In this document: positions 9,686-18,200 of the stretch, one piece after another
How positions within the stretch are numbered: the stretch's first letter is position 1
Layout: each line of letters begins with the position of its first letter
Origin: Limnohabitans sp. TEGF004
GTDB lineage: Bacteria > Pseudomonadota > Gammaproteobacteria > Burkholderiales > Burkholderiaceae_C
Direction: 5' to 3'
Assembly: GCF_027924965.1 (NCBI RefSeq)
Contig: NZ_AP027056.1
Coordinates: 1,612,001-1,676,000, forward strand
DNA length: 64,000 nucleotides
Translations under genes and position numbers: made by a program
Notes under the pieces: generated by a model
Database searches by the model: none
Told to the model about the DNA's origin: nothing
Seen by the model: the letters and a program-made list of their open reading frames with translations, nothing else

Positions 9686-10465
9686 ATGTCAAGCATCGAC
9701 CATTACGAAAACTTCCCCGTCGCCTCTTGGCTGTGCCCTGCCCGTTTGCGCCCTGCTGTCCTTGCGTTGTACCAATTTGCACGCACAGCCGACGATTTGG
9801 CCGACGAAGGTTTTGAGCCCGCACACCACCGACTAGACGCCTTGGGTGAATACCGCGCAGACCTGCAAAACTGCCTGAAACAAGCCAACACACAGAGCAT
9901 CCGCTGGCCCACGGTGTTTGGCCCACTACAGCAGGCTGTCCAGCAATACCAACTCCCCGCACAACCCTTGTTCGACCTGCTCGATGCGTTCGAGCAAGAT
10001 GTGGTCTACACCAGCGTAGGCCAAGGCTACCGAAACCGCGCAGAACTGCTGGACTACTGCCGCCGTTCGGCCAATCCCGTGGGGCGCTTGATGCTGCATT
10101 TGTATGGCGTGAACGACGCAACATCGCTCGCACAAAGCGACGCCATCTGCACAGCCCTGCAACTCATTAACCTATGGCAAGACCGCGCGGAAGACTTGAG
10201 GCGTGGTCGCAACTATTTACCAGAGGGCCACACCTTGCCCAATGAGCTGCGTTTTGCACGCGAGATCATGATGCAGGGAGCGCCCTTGGTACATCGCGTC
10301 AAGGGGCTTGCAGGCTGGGAGCTGCGTGCGGTGGTGCAAGGTGGCTTGCGCATGTTGGACAAGCTGGATGCACGGGGTGACGCACAAGACCACACACAGC
10401 TCGCTCGCCCCACGCTGAACAAGACGGACTTCATTCGCATCTTCTGGCGCTGCATCCGGATGTGA
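9686..10465 (+). CDS. hpnC: Hydroxysqualene synthase HpnC
   Basis: Squalene/phytoene-synthase family protein, 259 residues. In the bacterial hpnCDE route HpnC converts presqualene diphosphate to hydroxysqualene. The start MSSIDHYENFPVASWLCP matches the usual HpnC N-terminus, so I preferred this ATG to upstream in-frame starts at 9617 and 9677. The aspartate motif ARTADDLADE (first Mg2+-binding site) and the second site WQDRAEDLRRGRNYLP are both visible. It is followed by hpnD and hpnE, 45 and 17 bp apart. Confidence 0.92.
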   Translation: MSSIDHYENFPVASWLCPARLRPAVLALYQFARTADDLADEGFEPAHHRLDALGEYRADLQNCLKQANTQSIRWPTVFGPLQQAVQQYQLPAQPLFDLLDAFEQDVVYTSVGQGYRNRAELLDYCRRSANPVGRLMLHLYGVNDATSLAQSDAICTALQLINLWQDRAEDLRRGRNYLPEGHTLPNELRFAREIMMQGAPLVHRVKGLAGWELRAVVQGGLRMLDKLDARGDAQDHTQLARPTLNKTDFIRIFWRCIRM

Positions 10466-10510
10466 AATCGCGACTAAGAGGGGTCAGGCGTGCCCGATAA
10501 TCAGGCACAC

Positions 10511-11350
10511 ATGACACCTCAAGACTACGTTCAGCAAAAAGCATCTGCCTCGGGCAGCAGCTTTTATTACGCCTTCCTGTTTCTTCCGCCCCAACGCCGC
10601 GCCGCCATCACCGCGTTTTATGCGTTCTGCCGTGAGGTAGACGATGTGGTGGATGAGGTGACCGACCCCGGCGTGGCCGCCAGCAAACTGGCTTGGTGGC
10701 ACAACGAGGTGCACCAAGCTTTTGCGGGCAAACCGAATCACCCTGTGACACAAGCACTCATGCCTTTGGTGGCGGAGTTCGGCATTGAAGAAGCCTCACT
10801 GCAATCGGTGATTGAGGGTTGCGAGATGGACCTCACGCAAACGCGGTACCTCGACTACCCCAACCTCAGGCGCTACTGCCACTTGGTGGCTGGCGTGGTG
10901 GGCGAAGTGTCAGCCAAGATTTTTGGTCAGACCGATGCAGCGACGACCGCCTATGCCCACAAATTGGGCCAAGCATTTCAGCTCACCAACATCATTCGCG
11001 ATGTGGGTGAAGACGCCCTACGTGGCCGCATTTACTTGCCCGTCACTGAGTTGCAACAGTTCGATGTGAAAGCCCACGAAATTTTGAACCGCTTGGACTC
11101 AGACCGTTTTCAAGCCCTCATGCAATTCCAAGCCGCACGCGCCCATGCGCTGTATGACGAAGCCTTGGCGCTTTTACCCGCCAACGACTGGAAACACCAA
11201 AAACCAGGCCTGATGATGGCCAGCATTTACCGCACCTTGTTGCGCGAAATCGAAGCCAAAAAGTTTCCGGTGCTCACCCAACGTGTGGCCCTGACTCCGC
11301 TACACAAACTCTGGCTGGCTTGGAAGATGCAAGCCTTGGGCCGCTTCTAA
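10511..11350 (+). CDS. hpnD: Presqualene diphosphate synthase HpnD
   Basis: Squalene/phytoene-synthase family, 279 residues, joining two farnesyl diphosphates head to head to give presqualene diphosphate. Conserved motifs: SGSSFYYAFLFLPP near the N-terminus, REVDDVVDEV (first Mg2+ site) and IIRDVGEDALRGRIYLP (second site). The start MTPQDYVQQKASASG agrees with the family; a GTG 21 bases upstream is less likely. Middle gene of hpnC-hpnD-hpnE. Confidence 0.94.
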   Translation: MTPQDYVQQKASASGSSFYYAFLFLPPQRRAAITAFYAFCREVDDVVDEVTDPGVAASKLAWWHNEVHQAFAGKPNHPVTQALMPLVAEFGIEEASLQSVIEGCEMDLTQTRYLDYPNLRRYCHLVAGVVGEVSAKIFGQTDAATTAYAHKLGQAFQLTNIIRDVGEDALRGRIYLPVTELQQFDVKAHEILNRLDSDRFQALMQFQAARAHALYDEALALLPANDWKHQKPGLMMASIYRTLLREIEAKKFPVLTQRVALTPLHKLWLAWKMQALGRF

Positions 11351-11367
11351 GCTTCATTGGCGGCAGC

Positions 11368-12642
11368 ATGAAGCAACTGACCATCGTGGGCGCAGGCTGG
11401 GCGGGTTTGGCTGCTTCTATAGCCGCAACGCAAGCAGGCTGGCATGTGCAGCTGTTTGAAGCCGCAAAAACCGCAGGTGGCCGTGCCCGCAGTTTGCAAC
11501 AAAGTTTTGCAGGCAAGCCTTTGGACAACGGCCAACACGTACTCATTGGAGCCTACCGCGACACGCTGGCACTGATGCGCACCGTGGGCTTGAACCCAAG
11601 CGCTTTGTTGCAGCGCCTACCGCTTGATTTGCGCTACGCCGATGGCCAAGGCCTGAGCCTTCCTGATTGGCCCATGCCCCTCAACCTGATGGCAGGTATT
11701 GGCCGTGCACAAGGCTGGTCTCTCAAAGACAAAGCCAGTCTCATTCAAGCCGCATGGGGATGGCAACGCGCGCAGTTTGAATGCGACCCCACATGGACCG
11801 TGGCTCAGTTAGGCGATGCCTCGCGCTTGAGTGAACGTGTGATGATGCAACTCATCGAGCCACTCTGCTTATCAGCGCTCAACACCCCCGTGGATGAATC
11901 CAGCGCGACCGTGTTTTTGCGTGTGCTGCATGATGCGCTATTAGGAGGTACGGGCAGCTCAGACCTGCTGGTGCCTCGCGTGGATTTAGGTGCTTTGCTG
12001 CCAGATGCTTGTTTGCAATGGCTCAGCGCCCGTGGTGCGGACATCCTTCTGAGCACGCGTGTGTCTGCCGCACACATTGAAACGCTGCAACACACGGCAT
12101 CCCCCGACAATGCGGTACTTCTGGCATGTCCTGCTTGGGAAGCTGCACGCCTAACGGCAGACATTGCTCCGAAGTGGGCTTACCAATGTGCTGAGCTGCC
12201 GCACACCGTAATTGCCACGGTGTATTTGCATTGCAAAGATCCAGGGTTCAAAGGCTTATCGCAGCCCATGGTGGCGTTGCACTGTGACGCGCAAGCGCCG
12301 GCACAGTTTGTGTTTGACAAAGGGGCGCTGTCTGAACAGCAAGGCTTACTGGCTGCGGTGGTCAGCGCATGCCACACCGAGCGCGATGAGCTCACCGAGC
12401 AGGTGCACGATCAAGTCAGCGAACAGCTAGAGCTCAGCCATTTAGAAATCGTGCAAACCGTGGTCGAAAAACGCGCCACGCTGGCCTGCACACCCATGCT
12501 GGATAGGCCAGAGCCTTTTATCGCGGATGGCCTATGGGCTTGCGGCGACTACATCCGCGGCCCCTACCCATCCACCCTTGAAGGGGCCGTGCGCTCAGGT
12601 CAACACGTGGTCGCACAACTCAGCCAAGTGGCGCACCGTTAA
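11368..12642 (+). CDS. hpnE: Hydroxysqualene dehydroxylase HpnE
   Basis: FAD-dependent amine-oxidase/phytoene-desaturase-like protein, 424 residues, that reduces hydroxysqualene to squalene. The dinucleotide-binding start is TIVGAGWAGLAASIAA, the second FAD contact FEAAKTAGGRARS, and the C-terminal FAD motif DGLWACGDYIRGPYPSTLEG. The ATG at 11368 directly precedes the Rossmann strand; an in-frame ATG at 11320 lies inside hpnD. The last 48 bp overlap tail-to-tail with the HAD gene on the other strand. No squalene-hopene cyclase is in the window, so the end product (hopanoid or other) is not shown here. Confidence 0.92.
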   Translation: MKQLTIVGAGWAGLAASIAATQAGWHVQLFEAAKTAGGRARSLQQSFAGKPLDNGQHVLIGAYRDTLALMRTVGLNPSALLQRLPLDLRYADGQGLSLPDWPMPLNLMAGIGRAQGWSLKDKASLIQAAWGWQRAQFECDPTWTVAQLGDASRLSERVMMQLIEPLCLSALNTPVDESSATVFLRVLHDALLGGTGSSDLLVPRVDLGALLPDACLQWLSARGADILLSTRVSAAHIETLQHTASPDNAVLLACPAWEAARLTADIAPKWAYQCAELPHTVIATVYLHCKDPGFKGLSQPMVALHCDAQAPAQFVFDKGALSEQQGLLAAVVSACHTERDELTEQVHDQVSEQLELSHLEIVQTVVEKRATLACTPMLDRPEPFIADGLWACGDYIRGPYPSTLEGAVRSGQHVVAQLSQVAHR

Positions 12643-13290
12643 AGGCTGAATGGCCTCGTGTGGCCAGTCATGGCCTTGGGTGTTAACCCATGCGGTTTGC
12701 ATTCCTGCATTCATTGCGCCCAACACATCGGTGGTGGCGTCATCCCCTAAATGCAACACGGCATCAACAGGCAAATCCAACTGTGCTGCGGCTGCATGAA
12801 AAATACGTGCATCAGGCTTGGCCACACCAAACAAACGGGCACTCACAGACGCCTTGAAATACGGGGCAGCCTCGGTGAGAAACACATCGGCATTGCCGTT
12901 GGACAAACCCACCAACGGATAGCGTGCAGACAACCGCGCCAGCGCGTCTTGCACCCCGTCATAAAGGGTGACGTTTTGACGTTCGGCAAAGAACACGTCA
13001 AACGCTGCCTCCGCCAAATGCGGCGCATCACCTGCTCGCAGCAAGCTTTCACGGATGGACTCGCGACGCAAAAAACTCAAGTCGTGCGCCTTGTCTGCAT
13101 GGCGTTGGTTCACCTCGATTCGGATGCGTTTTTTGACTTCGGCATCTGCACAAAGCTGTGCGGTTTGCGGGGCGTGAACCGCCAACCACGCTTGCAAAAC
13201 CACCTCGGCGCGGGCGATGGTGGGCCAGACGGGCCACAAAGTGTCGTCAAGGTCTAAGGTTATGGCTTGTATTTTGGAAAGGTTCAGCAT
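12595..13290 (-). CDS. HAD-superfamily hydrolase
   Basis: Phosphatase-like protein of the haloacid-dehalogenase superfamily, 231 residues. Motif I is LDLDDTLW (nucleophile Asp), motif II is LSNG, and motif IV is HLGDDATTDVLGAMNAGM. The helical cap between motifs I and II fits the pyrimidine-5'-nucleotidase/phosphoglycolate-phosphatase branch, but the substrate is unknown. I chose the ATG before LNLSKIQAITLDLDDT; a longer in-frame start would overlap hemH. It is divergent from hemH with only 21 bp between start codons and overlaps the hpnE tail by 48 bp. Confidence 0.88.
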   Translation of the reverse strand: MLNLSKIQAITLDLDDTLWPVWPTIARAEVVLQAWLAVHAPQTAQLCADAEVKKRIRIEVNQRHADKAHDLSFLRRESIRESLLRAGDAPHLAEAAFDVFFAERQNVTLYDGVQDALARLSARYPLVGLSNGNADVFLTEAAPYFKASVSARLFGVAKPDARIFHAAAAQLDLPVDAVLHLGDDATTDVLGAMNAGMQTAWVNTQGHDWPHEAIQPLTVRHLAELCDHVLT

Positions 13291-13311
13291 GCTGGGCGAG
13301 AATACCTCATC

Positions 13312-14409
13312 ATGTTCAAACCTGCCTTCAATCCCGAACCGCCATTCACCCATGGACAAGCGCCACGCACCGCCGTTTTGCTGTGCAACCTAGGAACGCC
13401 TGACGAACCCACAGCACCGGCTGTGCGCCGCTACTTGGCCGAATTTTTAGGCGACCACCGTGTGGTGGAAATCCCCCGCTTGGTGTGGATGGCCATCCTG
13501 CACGGCATCATCTTGCGTGTGCGCCCGGCCAAATCTGCCGCCAAGTACGCCACCATTTGGACAGACGAAGGCTCGCCGCTCAAGATCTGGACAAACAAAC
13601 AAGCACTTGCTTTGCAAGAAGTTTTCAACGCCCACGGCGAGGCTGTGACTGTGCGCTATGCCATGCGTTACGGCAACCCATCGATTGCCAGCCAACTTGA
13701 TGCGCTCAAAGCAGAAGGCTTCACGCGTGTCTTGATATTGCCGGCTTACCCACAGTACTCAGGCACCACCACAGCCAGCGTGTTTGATGCGGTGTACCAC
13801 TGGGGACTGCGCAGCCGTGTGCTGCCCGAGTTCCGTTTCATCAACCACTACCACGACCACCCTGCTTACATCCAAGCACTGGCTGAGCGCGTACGCGCGC
13901 ATTGGGCCGAACACGGCCAAGCTGAACGCTTGGTGATGAGTTTTCACGGCGTACCTGAACGCACTCTACACTTAGGTGACCCTTACCACTGCGAGTGCTA
14001 CAAAACGGCACGCTTGCTCGGCGAGTCCTTGGGCTTGACCAAAGCCCAGTACATGGTGACCTTCCAATCGCGCTTTGGCAAAGCGAAGTGGCTTGAACCC
14101 TACACCGAGCCAACCCTGATTGCACTGGCACAGCAAGGTGTCAAACGCGTCGATTTGATTTGCCCCGGTTTCACCAGTGACTGCCTAGAAACCTTAGAAG
14201 AAATTTCCCAAGAAGCGCAAGAGGCTTATTTGCATGCAGGTGGTGAGGTGTTTCATTACATCCCATGCCTCAATGACAGCGCTGCATGGGTGCAAGGCAT
14301 GTATGAACTGAGCGTGACCCACATGGCTGGATGGCCAATGCAAACGGCTGACGCAGGGCAACTAGCGATCAGTCGTCAGGAGGCTTTATCGCTAGGCGCC
14401 AAAAACTAA
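13312..14409 (+). CDS. hemH: Ferrochelatase
   Basis: Inserts Fe2+ into protoporphyrin IX, the last step of protoheme synthesis. The 365-residue protein carries the family N-terminus TAVLLCNLGTPDEPTAPAVR, the catalytic His in SFHGVPERT and the metal-site Glu in CPGFTSDCLETLEEI. Start is the ATG giving MFKPAFNPEPPF; a longer in-frame start would run into the HAD gene. Its promoter must overlap the 5' part of that divergent gene. Confidence 0.96.
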   Translation: MFKPAFNPEPPFTHGQAPRTAVLLCNLGTPDEPTAPAVRRYLAEFLGDHRVVEIPRLVWMAILHGIILRVRPAKSAAKYATIWTDEGSPLKIWTNKQALALQEVFNAHGEAVTVRYAMRYGNPSIASQLDALKAEGFTRVLILPAYPQYSGTTTASVFDAVYHWGLRSRVLPEFRFINHYHDHPAYIQALAERVRAHWAEHGQAERLVMSFHGVPERTLHLGDPYHCECYKTARLLGESLGLTKAQYMVTFQSRFGKAKWLEPYTEPTLIALAQQGVKRVDLICPGFTSDCLETLEEISQEAQEAYLHAGGEVFHYIPCLNDSAAWVQGMYELSVTHMAGWPMQTADAGQLAISRQEALSLGAKN

Positions 14410-14434
14410 AAAGCCGCTGGAAAGCGGATTTTTT
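14406..14434. terminator. Bidirectional terminator between hemH and the HTH gene
   Basis: CCGCT-GGAA-AGCGG stem-loop with five A residues before it and six T residues after it, starting at the hemH stop codon. It can serve hemH on the plus strand and, by symmetry, the convergent minus-strand gene that ends at 14455. Confidence 0.75.
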
Positions 14435-14454
14435 AATTGCAAATCAGTGGCCAA

Positions 14455-15159
14455 TTAAGGTGCCGCTTTACTGGCTGGCGCGACAGGTCCAGCAGAGGCA
14501 CTCGACACACTAGCAGGGCGAACAGCCGATGCCACAGGAGCTGCAGACGCCGTCAAACCTGATGCAGATTTCTGGGGAGTTGAAACGCTAACCTCCACAG
14601 AGGATGCATTAGATGCAGGCAACTCGGCAATACTGGCGGCGTCAACAGCGTCCGAAGGTACGGTTTGTAAAGGCGGCGCTGGTTCCGCAGCTGGCTCTTC
14701 TTGCGGTTGCATGTAAGCAGCAACAGCCAACGCAGCAGCAAATAGCCCTGCAATCACCCAAAGTGACGTCTTCGATTTTTTTTCTTCAGATTGCGTCAAA
14801 ACAACCGGTTCTTCATCTGGCGCAGACGCTGTTTCTGAGAGCTCAATCATCACATCTTGAACAGCCGAAACAGGCTCAACTGGCGTTGTTGAGTCTTGAG
14901 GCACGCTTTCAACGTACGCTTCTTGGGACGCATGACCGAAAACCTCATCTACTGAGATGCCAAGCAAGCCACCTACTTTTTTTGCAGCCGTTGCTTTAAC
15001 CGCAGGGCTGTAAAAGGAGCTCATACCGCCTTCTTCCAACTGGCGAATTTGCTTGACGGACATGCAGGCTCGGATTGCCATGTCACTCAAAGCCCAACCA
15101 CGAGCTTCACGACGAAGGCGCAGCAAATCGCCGTTGATAGAGAGCTCGTCTTGACTCAT
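14455..15159 (-). CDS. RodZ-like HTH membrane protein
   Basis: A 234-residue protein with an N-terminal helix-turn-helix (residues about 8-70, including RREARGWALSDMAIRACMS and VKQIRQLEEG), an acidic linker, one transmembrane segment (WVIAGLFAAALAVAAYM, about residues 130-148) and a Pro/Ala/Ser-rich periplasmic tail of about 85 residues. This layout is that of RodZ-type cytoskeletal proteins, but there is no clear RodZ C-terminal domain and the tail is low complexity. It lies at the 3' end of the bactofilin/M23 cluster, which supports a cell-shape role (inference). The ATG at 15159 is preferred over an upstream GTG. Confidence 0.72.
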   Translation of the reverse strand: MSQDELSINGDLLRLRREARGWALSDMAIRACMSVKQIRQLEEGGMSSFYSPAVKATAAKKVGGLLGISVDEVFGHASQEAYVESVPQDSTTPVEPVSAVQDVMIELSETASAPDEEPVVLTQSEEKKSKTSLWVIAGLFAAALAVAAYMQPQEEPAAEPAPPLQTVPSDAVDAASIAELPASNASSVEVSVSTPQKSASGLTASAAPVASAVRPASVSSASAGPVAPASKAAP

Positions 15160-15194
15160 AAACACACGAGGAAGTGCAACGCTGTATTAGTAAT

Positions 15195-15689
15195 TTATTT
15201 GACCAACAAAAGTTCGCCCTTGATAGAGGCTCCCTTTTGAACGGACAGAGTTTGGTAAACCACATGGCCATCCACAGACGCCGAAGAAGTCACGATCAAC
15301 TCATTGCAAGTGGCAGTGCCAGAGAACTTACCCTTGATGTGCAAGCTGCTGCAAGTCACAACACCCTCGACTTGACCACGTGCACCAATGGTGAGTTCAT
15401 CCACTTGAATTTGGCCGTTCAATGCACCTTCTACGTGGATGGCGCCTTTGGCAGCAATCTCACCACGGAAAGAAAAACCTTCACTCAAAATCGAAGGTTT
15501 GGTGGCGGCAGTTGAGATCATGTCCATCATGCTGGTACGTTGGTTGGTTGGTTGGGCTGGTGCAGCGACGGCAGGTTGCGTCGACACCTCTTCTTCAGCA
15601 ACAGCTTCTACTTGCTCTTCTTCCATGTCTGGCATAGAAGCGTTTTCTTGAGAAAGATTAACGTTGTTGGTTTTGGATTTGTTGAACAT
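15195..15689 (-). CDS. Bactofilin-family cytoskeletal protein (long form)
   Basis: A 164-residue protein whose residues about 60-160 form the right-handed beta-helix of bactofilins, seen as hydrophobic/Gly repeats such as SFRGEIAAKGAIHVEGALNG and VEGVVTCSSLHIKGKFSG. The N-terminal 60 residues are acidic and disordered (PDMEEEQVEAVAEEE). Bactofilins polymerise without nucleotide and scaffold cell-wall enzymes. The start MFNKSKTNN is an ATG; the only longer start is a TTG. Its first 32 bases overlap the end of the M23 peptidase gene, suggesting translational coupling. Confidence 0.88.
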   Translation of the reverse strand: MFNKSKTNNVNLSQENASMPDMEEEQVEAVAEEEVSTQPAVAAPAQPTNQRTSMMDMISTAATKPSILSEGFSFRGEIAAKGAIHVEGALNGQIQVDELTIGARGQVEGVVTCSSLHIKGKFSGTATCNELIVTSSASVDGHVVYQTLSVQKGASIKGELLLVK

Positions 15690-16701
15690 ATTGTGCCGTC
15701 CGTATAACTTTTTGTGGGTTGACTGGGTATCCGCCAATCAAGATTTCCAAATGCAGGTGCTTACCTGTTGACGAAGAACCCGTGCTGCCGATGTTACCCA
15801 GCACAGATTCGTTAGTGACTTTGTCACCCAATTTCACTTCGATATTTGCCAAATGCGCGTAGAGCGACTCAACGCCATTCGTATGACGAACGACCACAGT
15901 GTTGCCATATTGCGTATGGAACTGCGCCAAGACCACCACACCAGGCTTAACGGGGTGAACCTTTTCATCTCCCGTTTGGCTCAGCATATCCAGACCTGTG
16001 TGAAAGTGCGTCTGTCCAGAAATCGGGTGACGACGAACACCGAAATCAGAGGTCACGCTGTAATTCGGCACTGGCATAACGCTAGGCAGCGCATACAGAA
16101 CTTCACGCAAACCACGATTGGTCGACAATTCATCAGCGACTTTGCCGCGAAGCAAGGGGTTGCTTTTGACATCGTCTTCTAAATTAAAGCCACCGTTTGC
16201 CGCATTCTGCTGAATGATTTTGACGATTTTTTCGGTCAAACCAGACGCCTCAAGCTGAGACTTCATCGTCACGTTTTCTTGCGAAACCGCCACCATCGAC
16301 GTATCAACAAAGCGACGAATACTCATGTCGCGGTCACGAATCGTTTGAGCCAAAGAAACCATTTGCTCATCGCTCATGGTCAGAACCTCAGCCCCCTCCG
16401 AATCAGAAGCGCTACTAAGCAAGGCACGATACACCTCTTCATGAGATCGTTCTAGCTTGGCACGACTCAGCATCAAACTGAGGCTGGTGACAAACAAAAC
16501 CGTGATAGCTGCCAACATCGCACCTGTCGCCAAAATGCCACCACGCACCAAAATGCGTTGCATCCGACCACTGATGTTCAGGTAGTGGAGATCACCGTTT
16601 TGCTCCAAGATGATGCGCGCATCTTCATACTGACGCGTCCAGCCACCAGACACAAGTCCAGGAAGCAATCGAGCAGCAGTAACGAACCGGCGCAGCATCA
16701 T
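15658..16701 (-). CDS. M23-family peptidoglycan endopeptidase, membrane anchored
   Basis: A 347-residue protein with one transmembrane helix near residues 53-78, a coiled-coil-like region (about 80-165) and a C-terminal LytM/M23 zinc metallopeptidase domain. The zinc and catalytic residues are present: His and Asp of HFHTGLD, His of SLYAHL and the HLHLE motif. It should therefore be active, unlike some degenerate M23 regulators. It sits between two bactofilin genes; bactofilin-M23 pairs are known to act together in cell-shape control in other Proteobacteria. The gene lies 14 bp after the upstream bactofilin. Confidence 0.92.
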   Translation of the reverse strand: MMLRRFVTAARLLPGLVSGGWTRQYEDARIILEQNGDLHYLNISGRMQRILVRGGILATGAMLAAITVLFVTSLSLMLSRAKLERSHEEVYRALLSSASDSEGAEVLTMSDEQMVSLAQTIRDRDMSIRRFVDTSMVAVSQENVTMKSQLEASGLTEKIVKIIQQNAANGGFNLEDDVKSNPLLRGKVADELSTNRGLREVLYALPSVMPVPNYSVTSDFGVRRHPISGQTHFHTGLDMLSQTGDEKVHPVKPGVVVLAQFHTQYGNTVVVRHTNGVESLYAHLANIEVKLGDKVTNESVLGNIGSTGSSSTGKHLHLEILIGGYPVNPQKVIRTAQYVQQIQNQQR

Positions 16702-16715
16702 GGTTTAGCTAAAAA

Positions 16716-17084
16716 TTAGGCGGCAGAACCACCGACTTGAACCACTGGACCGTTGGCATCTTGACTCAAAGTACCTTCGATCTCGCCACCTTTTTCAATC
16801 TCAATTTCTGAGTATTGAACTTTGCCGGCGATCTTGCCGGTTGAGCGAACGATCAAGCTCTTCTCTGAAATGATGGTGTTGTGGAGCTGGCCACGCACAT
16901 CGATCACTTTGGCGGACACGCGGCCGGTGATCTTGCCTGTTGGCCCGATCAAGACTTCTTCTGCAGTTAAATCCCCCTCAATCACGCCATTAATAATGGC
17001 TTTTGAGGGAACAGTGAACGTACCCTTAACGATGACACCGTCACCGATAACAACACTTTCGAGCGAATCAGATTGATTAGACAT
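16716..17084 (-). CDS. Bactofilin-family cytoskeletal protein (short form)
   Basis: A 122-residue bactofilin consisting almost only of the beta-helix domain (SVVIGDGVIVKGTFTVPS, VIEGDLTAEEVLIGPTGKIT). The ATG at 17084 is preceded by a strong AAGGAG site, which decides the start over a longer in-frame alternative. First gene of the minus-strand cluster bactofilin, M23 peptidase, bactofilin, HTH membrane protein; transcription must begin in the AT-rich region upstream. Confidence 0.9.
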   Translation of the reverse strand: MSNQSDSLESVVIGDGVIVKGTFTVPSKAIINGVIEGDLTAEEVLIGPTGKITGRVSAKVIDVRGQLHNTIISEKSLIVRSTGKIAGKVQYSEIEIEKGGEIEGTLSQDANGPVVQVGGSAA

Positions 17085-17354
17085 ATGGTCTCCTTGAGCA
17101 AATTTTAACAAACAAACTATCAAAAACTACATATTTGGAGTTTTATTGTTGTTTATTTGTAGAAAAAAATTCATTGAATGCAACCACTTAGCGTATTTTT
17201 TGAATGTGCTTCCTAACCCTCGAAGGTGATAAACCTTCTATAGCTACTCCTCTCATCCAGAGTGCTGATCCACGACCACGCAACGGCATCGTGAATGTAA
17301 ACAAAAGACAGCCATGCATTGGCTACCATTCAGCATCTGCTTTTTTCTCTCATC
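17085..17354. other. Divergent intergenic region, bactofilin operon / aroE
   Basis: 270 bp of AT-rich DNA with no gene. It must hold promoters for both directions, but I cannot assign a convincing -35/-10 pair. A small inverted repeat, GAAGGT-GATAA-ACCTTC, is at 17222-17238. Confidence 0.5.
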
Positions 17355-18191
17355 ATGAACAATACATTCACCATGGCGGGGGTCATGGGTTGGCCTGTGG
17401 CTCACTCTCGCTCACCTGCTATTCATAACCACTGGATTCGCAAGCATCACCTCAATGGCGCTTATGGCTTGTTCCCGGTTCCTCCAACCCATCTTGAAGC
17501 TGCCATTCGAGGCATTCAAGCCTTAGGACTGGCGGGCTGCAACCTCACCATTCCACACAAAGTTGAAGCGATGGCCTATATGGACTGGGTTGACCCGCTC
17601 GCCCAACGCATGGGCGCCATCAACACCATCGTGGTGCAAGCAGATGGCGCACTTCATGGGTTCAACAACGATGGCTTTGGTTTCCTCCAGAGCTTGCGTG
17701 ATGCGCAGCCCAACTGGCGCGCCGACCTAGGTCCCATTGTCATCGTGGGGGCCGGCGGCGCAGCCCGGGCGATTGTTGTCAGTTTGATTGACGCTGGCGC
17801 AACAGAAATTCGACTTCTTAATCGCACACACCATAAGGCGCAAGCGCTCGCGCAAGAGTTTGGGACGCCTGTCACATCGTTTGACTGGTCTGAGCGTCAT
17901 GAAGCCTTGGCAGGTGCGGCCCTGCTCGTCAACACAACCAATCAAGGCATGCATGGCGAAGCACCACTTGACCTTTCTTTAGACCAATTGCCCACAAATG
18001 CGCTGGTTTCAGATGCAATTTACATACCGCTTGAAACACCGTTGCTTCAAGCGGCACGCTTGCGCGGCAACACCACCGTCAACGGACTCGGGATGCTGTT
18101 GCATCAAGCCAGTCCAGCATTTCAAGCTTGGTTTGGCGTGACGCCTGAAGTCACTCCCGAACTACGCAAACTCATCATTGCAACTTTTTAA
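17355..18191 (+). CDS. aroE: Shikimate dehydrogenase
   Basis: NADPH-dependent reduction of 3-dehydroshikimate in aromatic amino-acid synthesis; 278 residues. Substrate-binding GWPVAHSRSPAIHN, catalytic Lys in NLTIPHKVEA, the Asp of NNDGFGFL, the NADP motif GAGGAARA and the adenosine-phosphate contact NRTHHKA are all present. The ATG giving MNNTFTMAGVMGWPVAHS is chosen over an upstream in-frame start. It is followed after 9 bp by the response-regulator gene, so the signalling operon may be partly driven from the aroE promoter. Confidence 0.95.
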   Translation: MNNTFTMAGVMGWPVAHSRSPAIHNHWIRKHHLNGAYGLFPVPPTHLEAAIRGIQALGLAGCNLTIPHKVEAMAYMDWVDPLAQRMGAINTIVVQADGALHGFNNDGFGFLQSLRDAQPNWRADLGPIVIVGAGGAARAIVVSLIDAGATEIRLLNRTHHKAQALAQEFGTPVTSFDWSERHEALAGAALLVNTTNQGMHGEAPLDLSLDQLPTNALVSDAIYIPLETPLLQAARLRGNTTVNGLGMLLHQASPAFQAWFGVTPEVTPELRKLIIATF

Positions 18192-18200
18192 AACGAATAC

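Noticed and set aside
15690..15737. Longer N-terminus for the second bactofilin starting at 15737
   Set aside because: It would need a TTG start and a 16-residue extension inside the M23 gene that is unlike the family.
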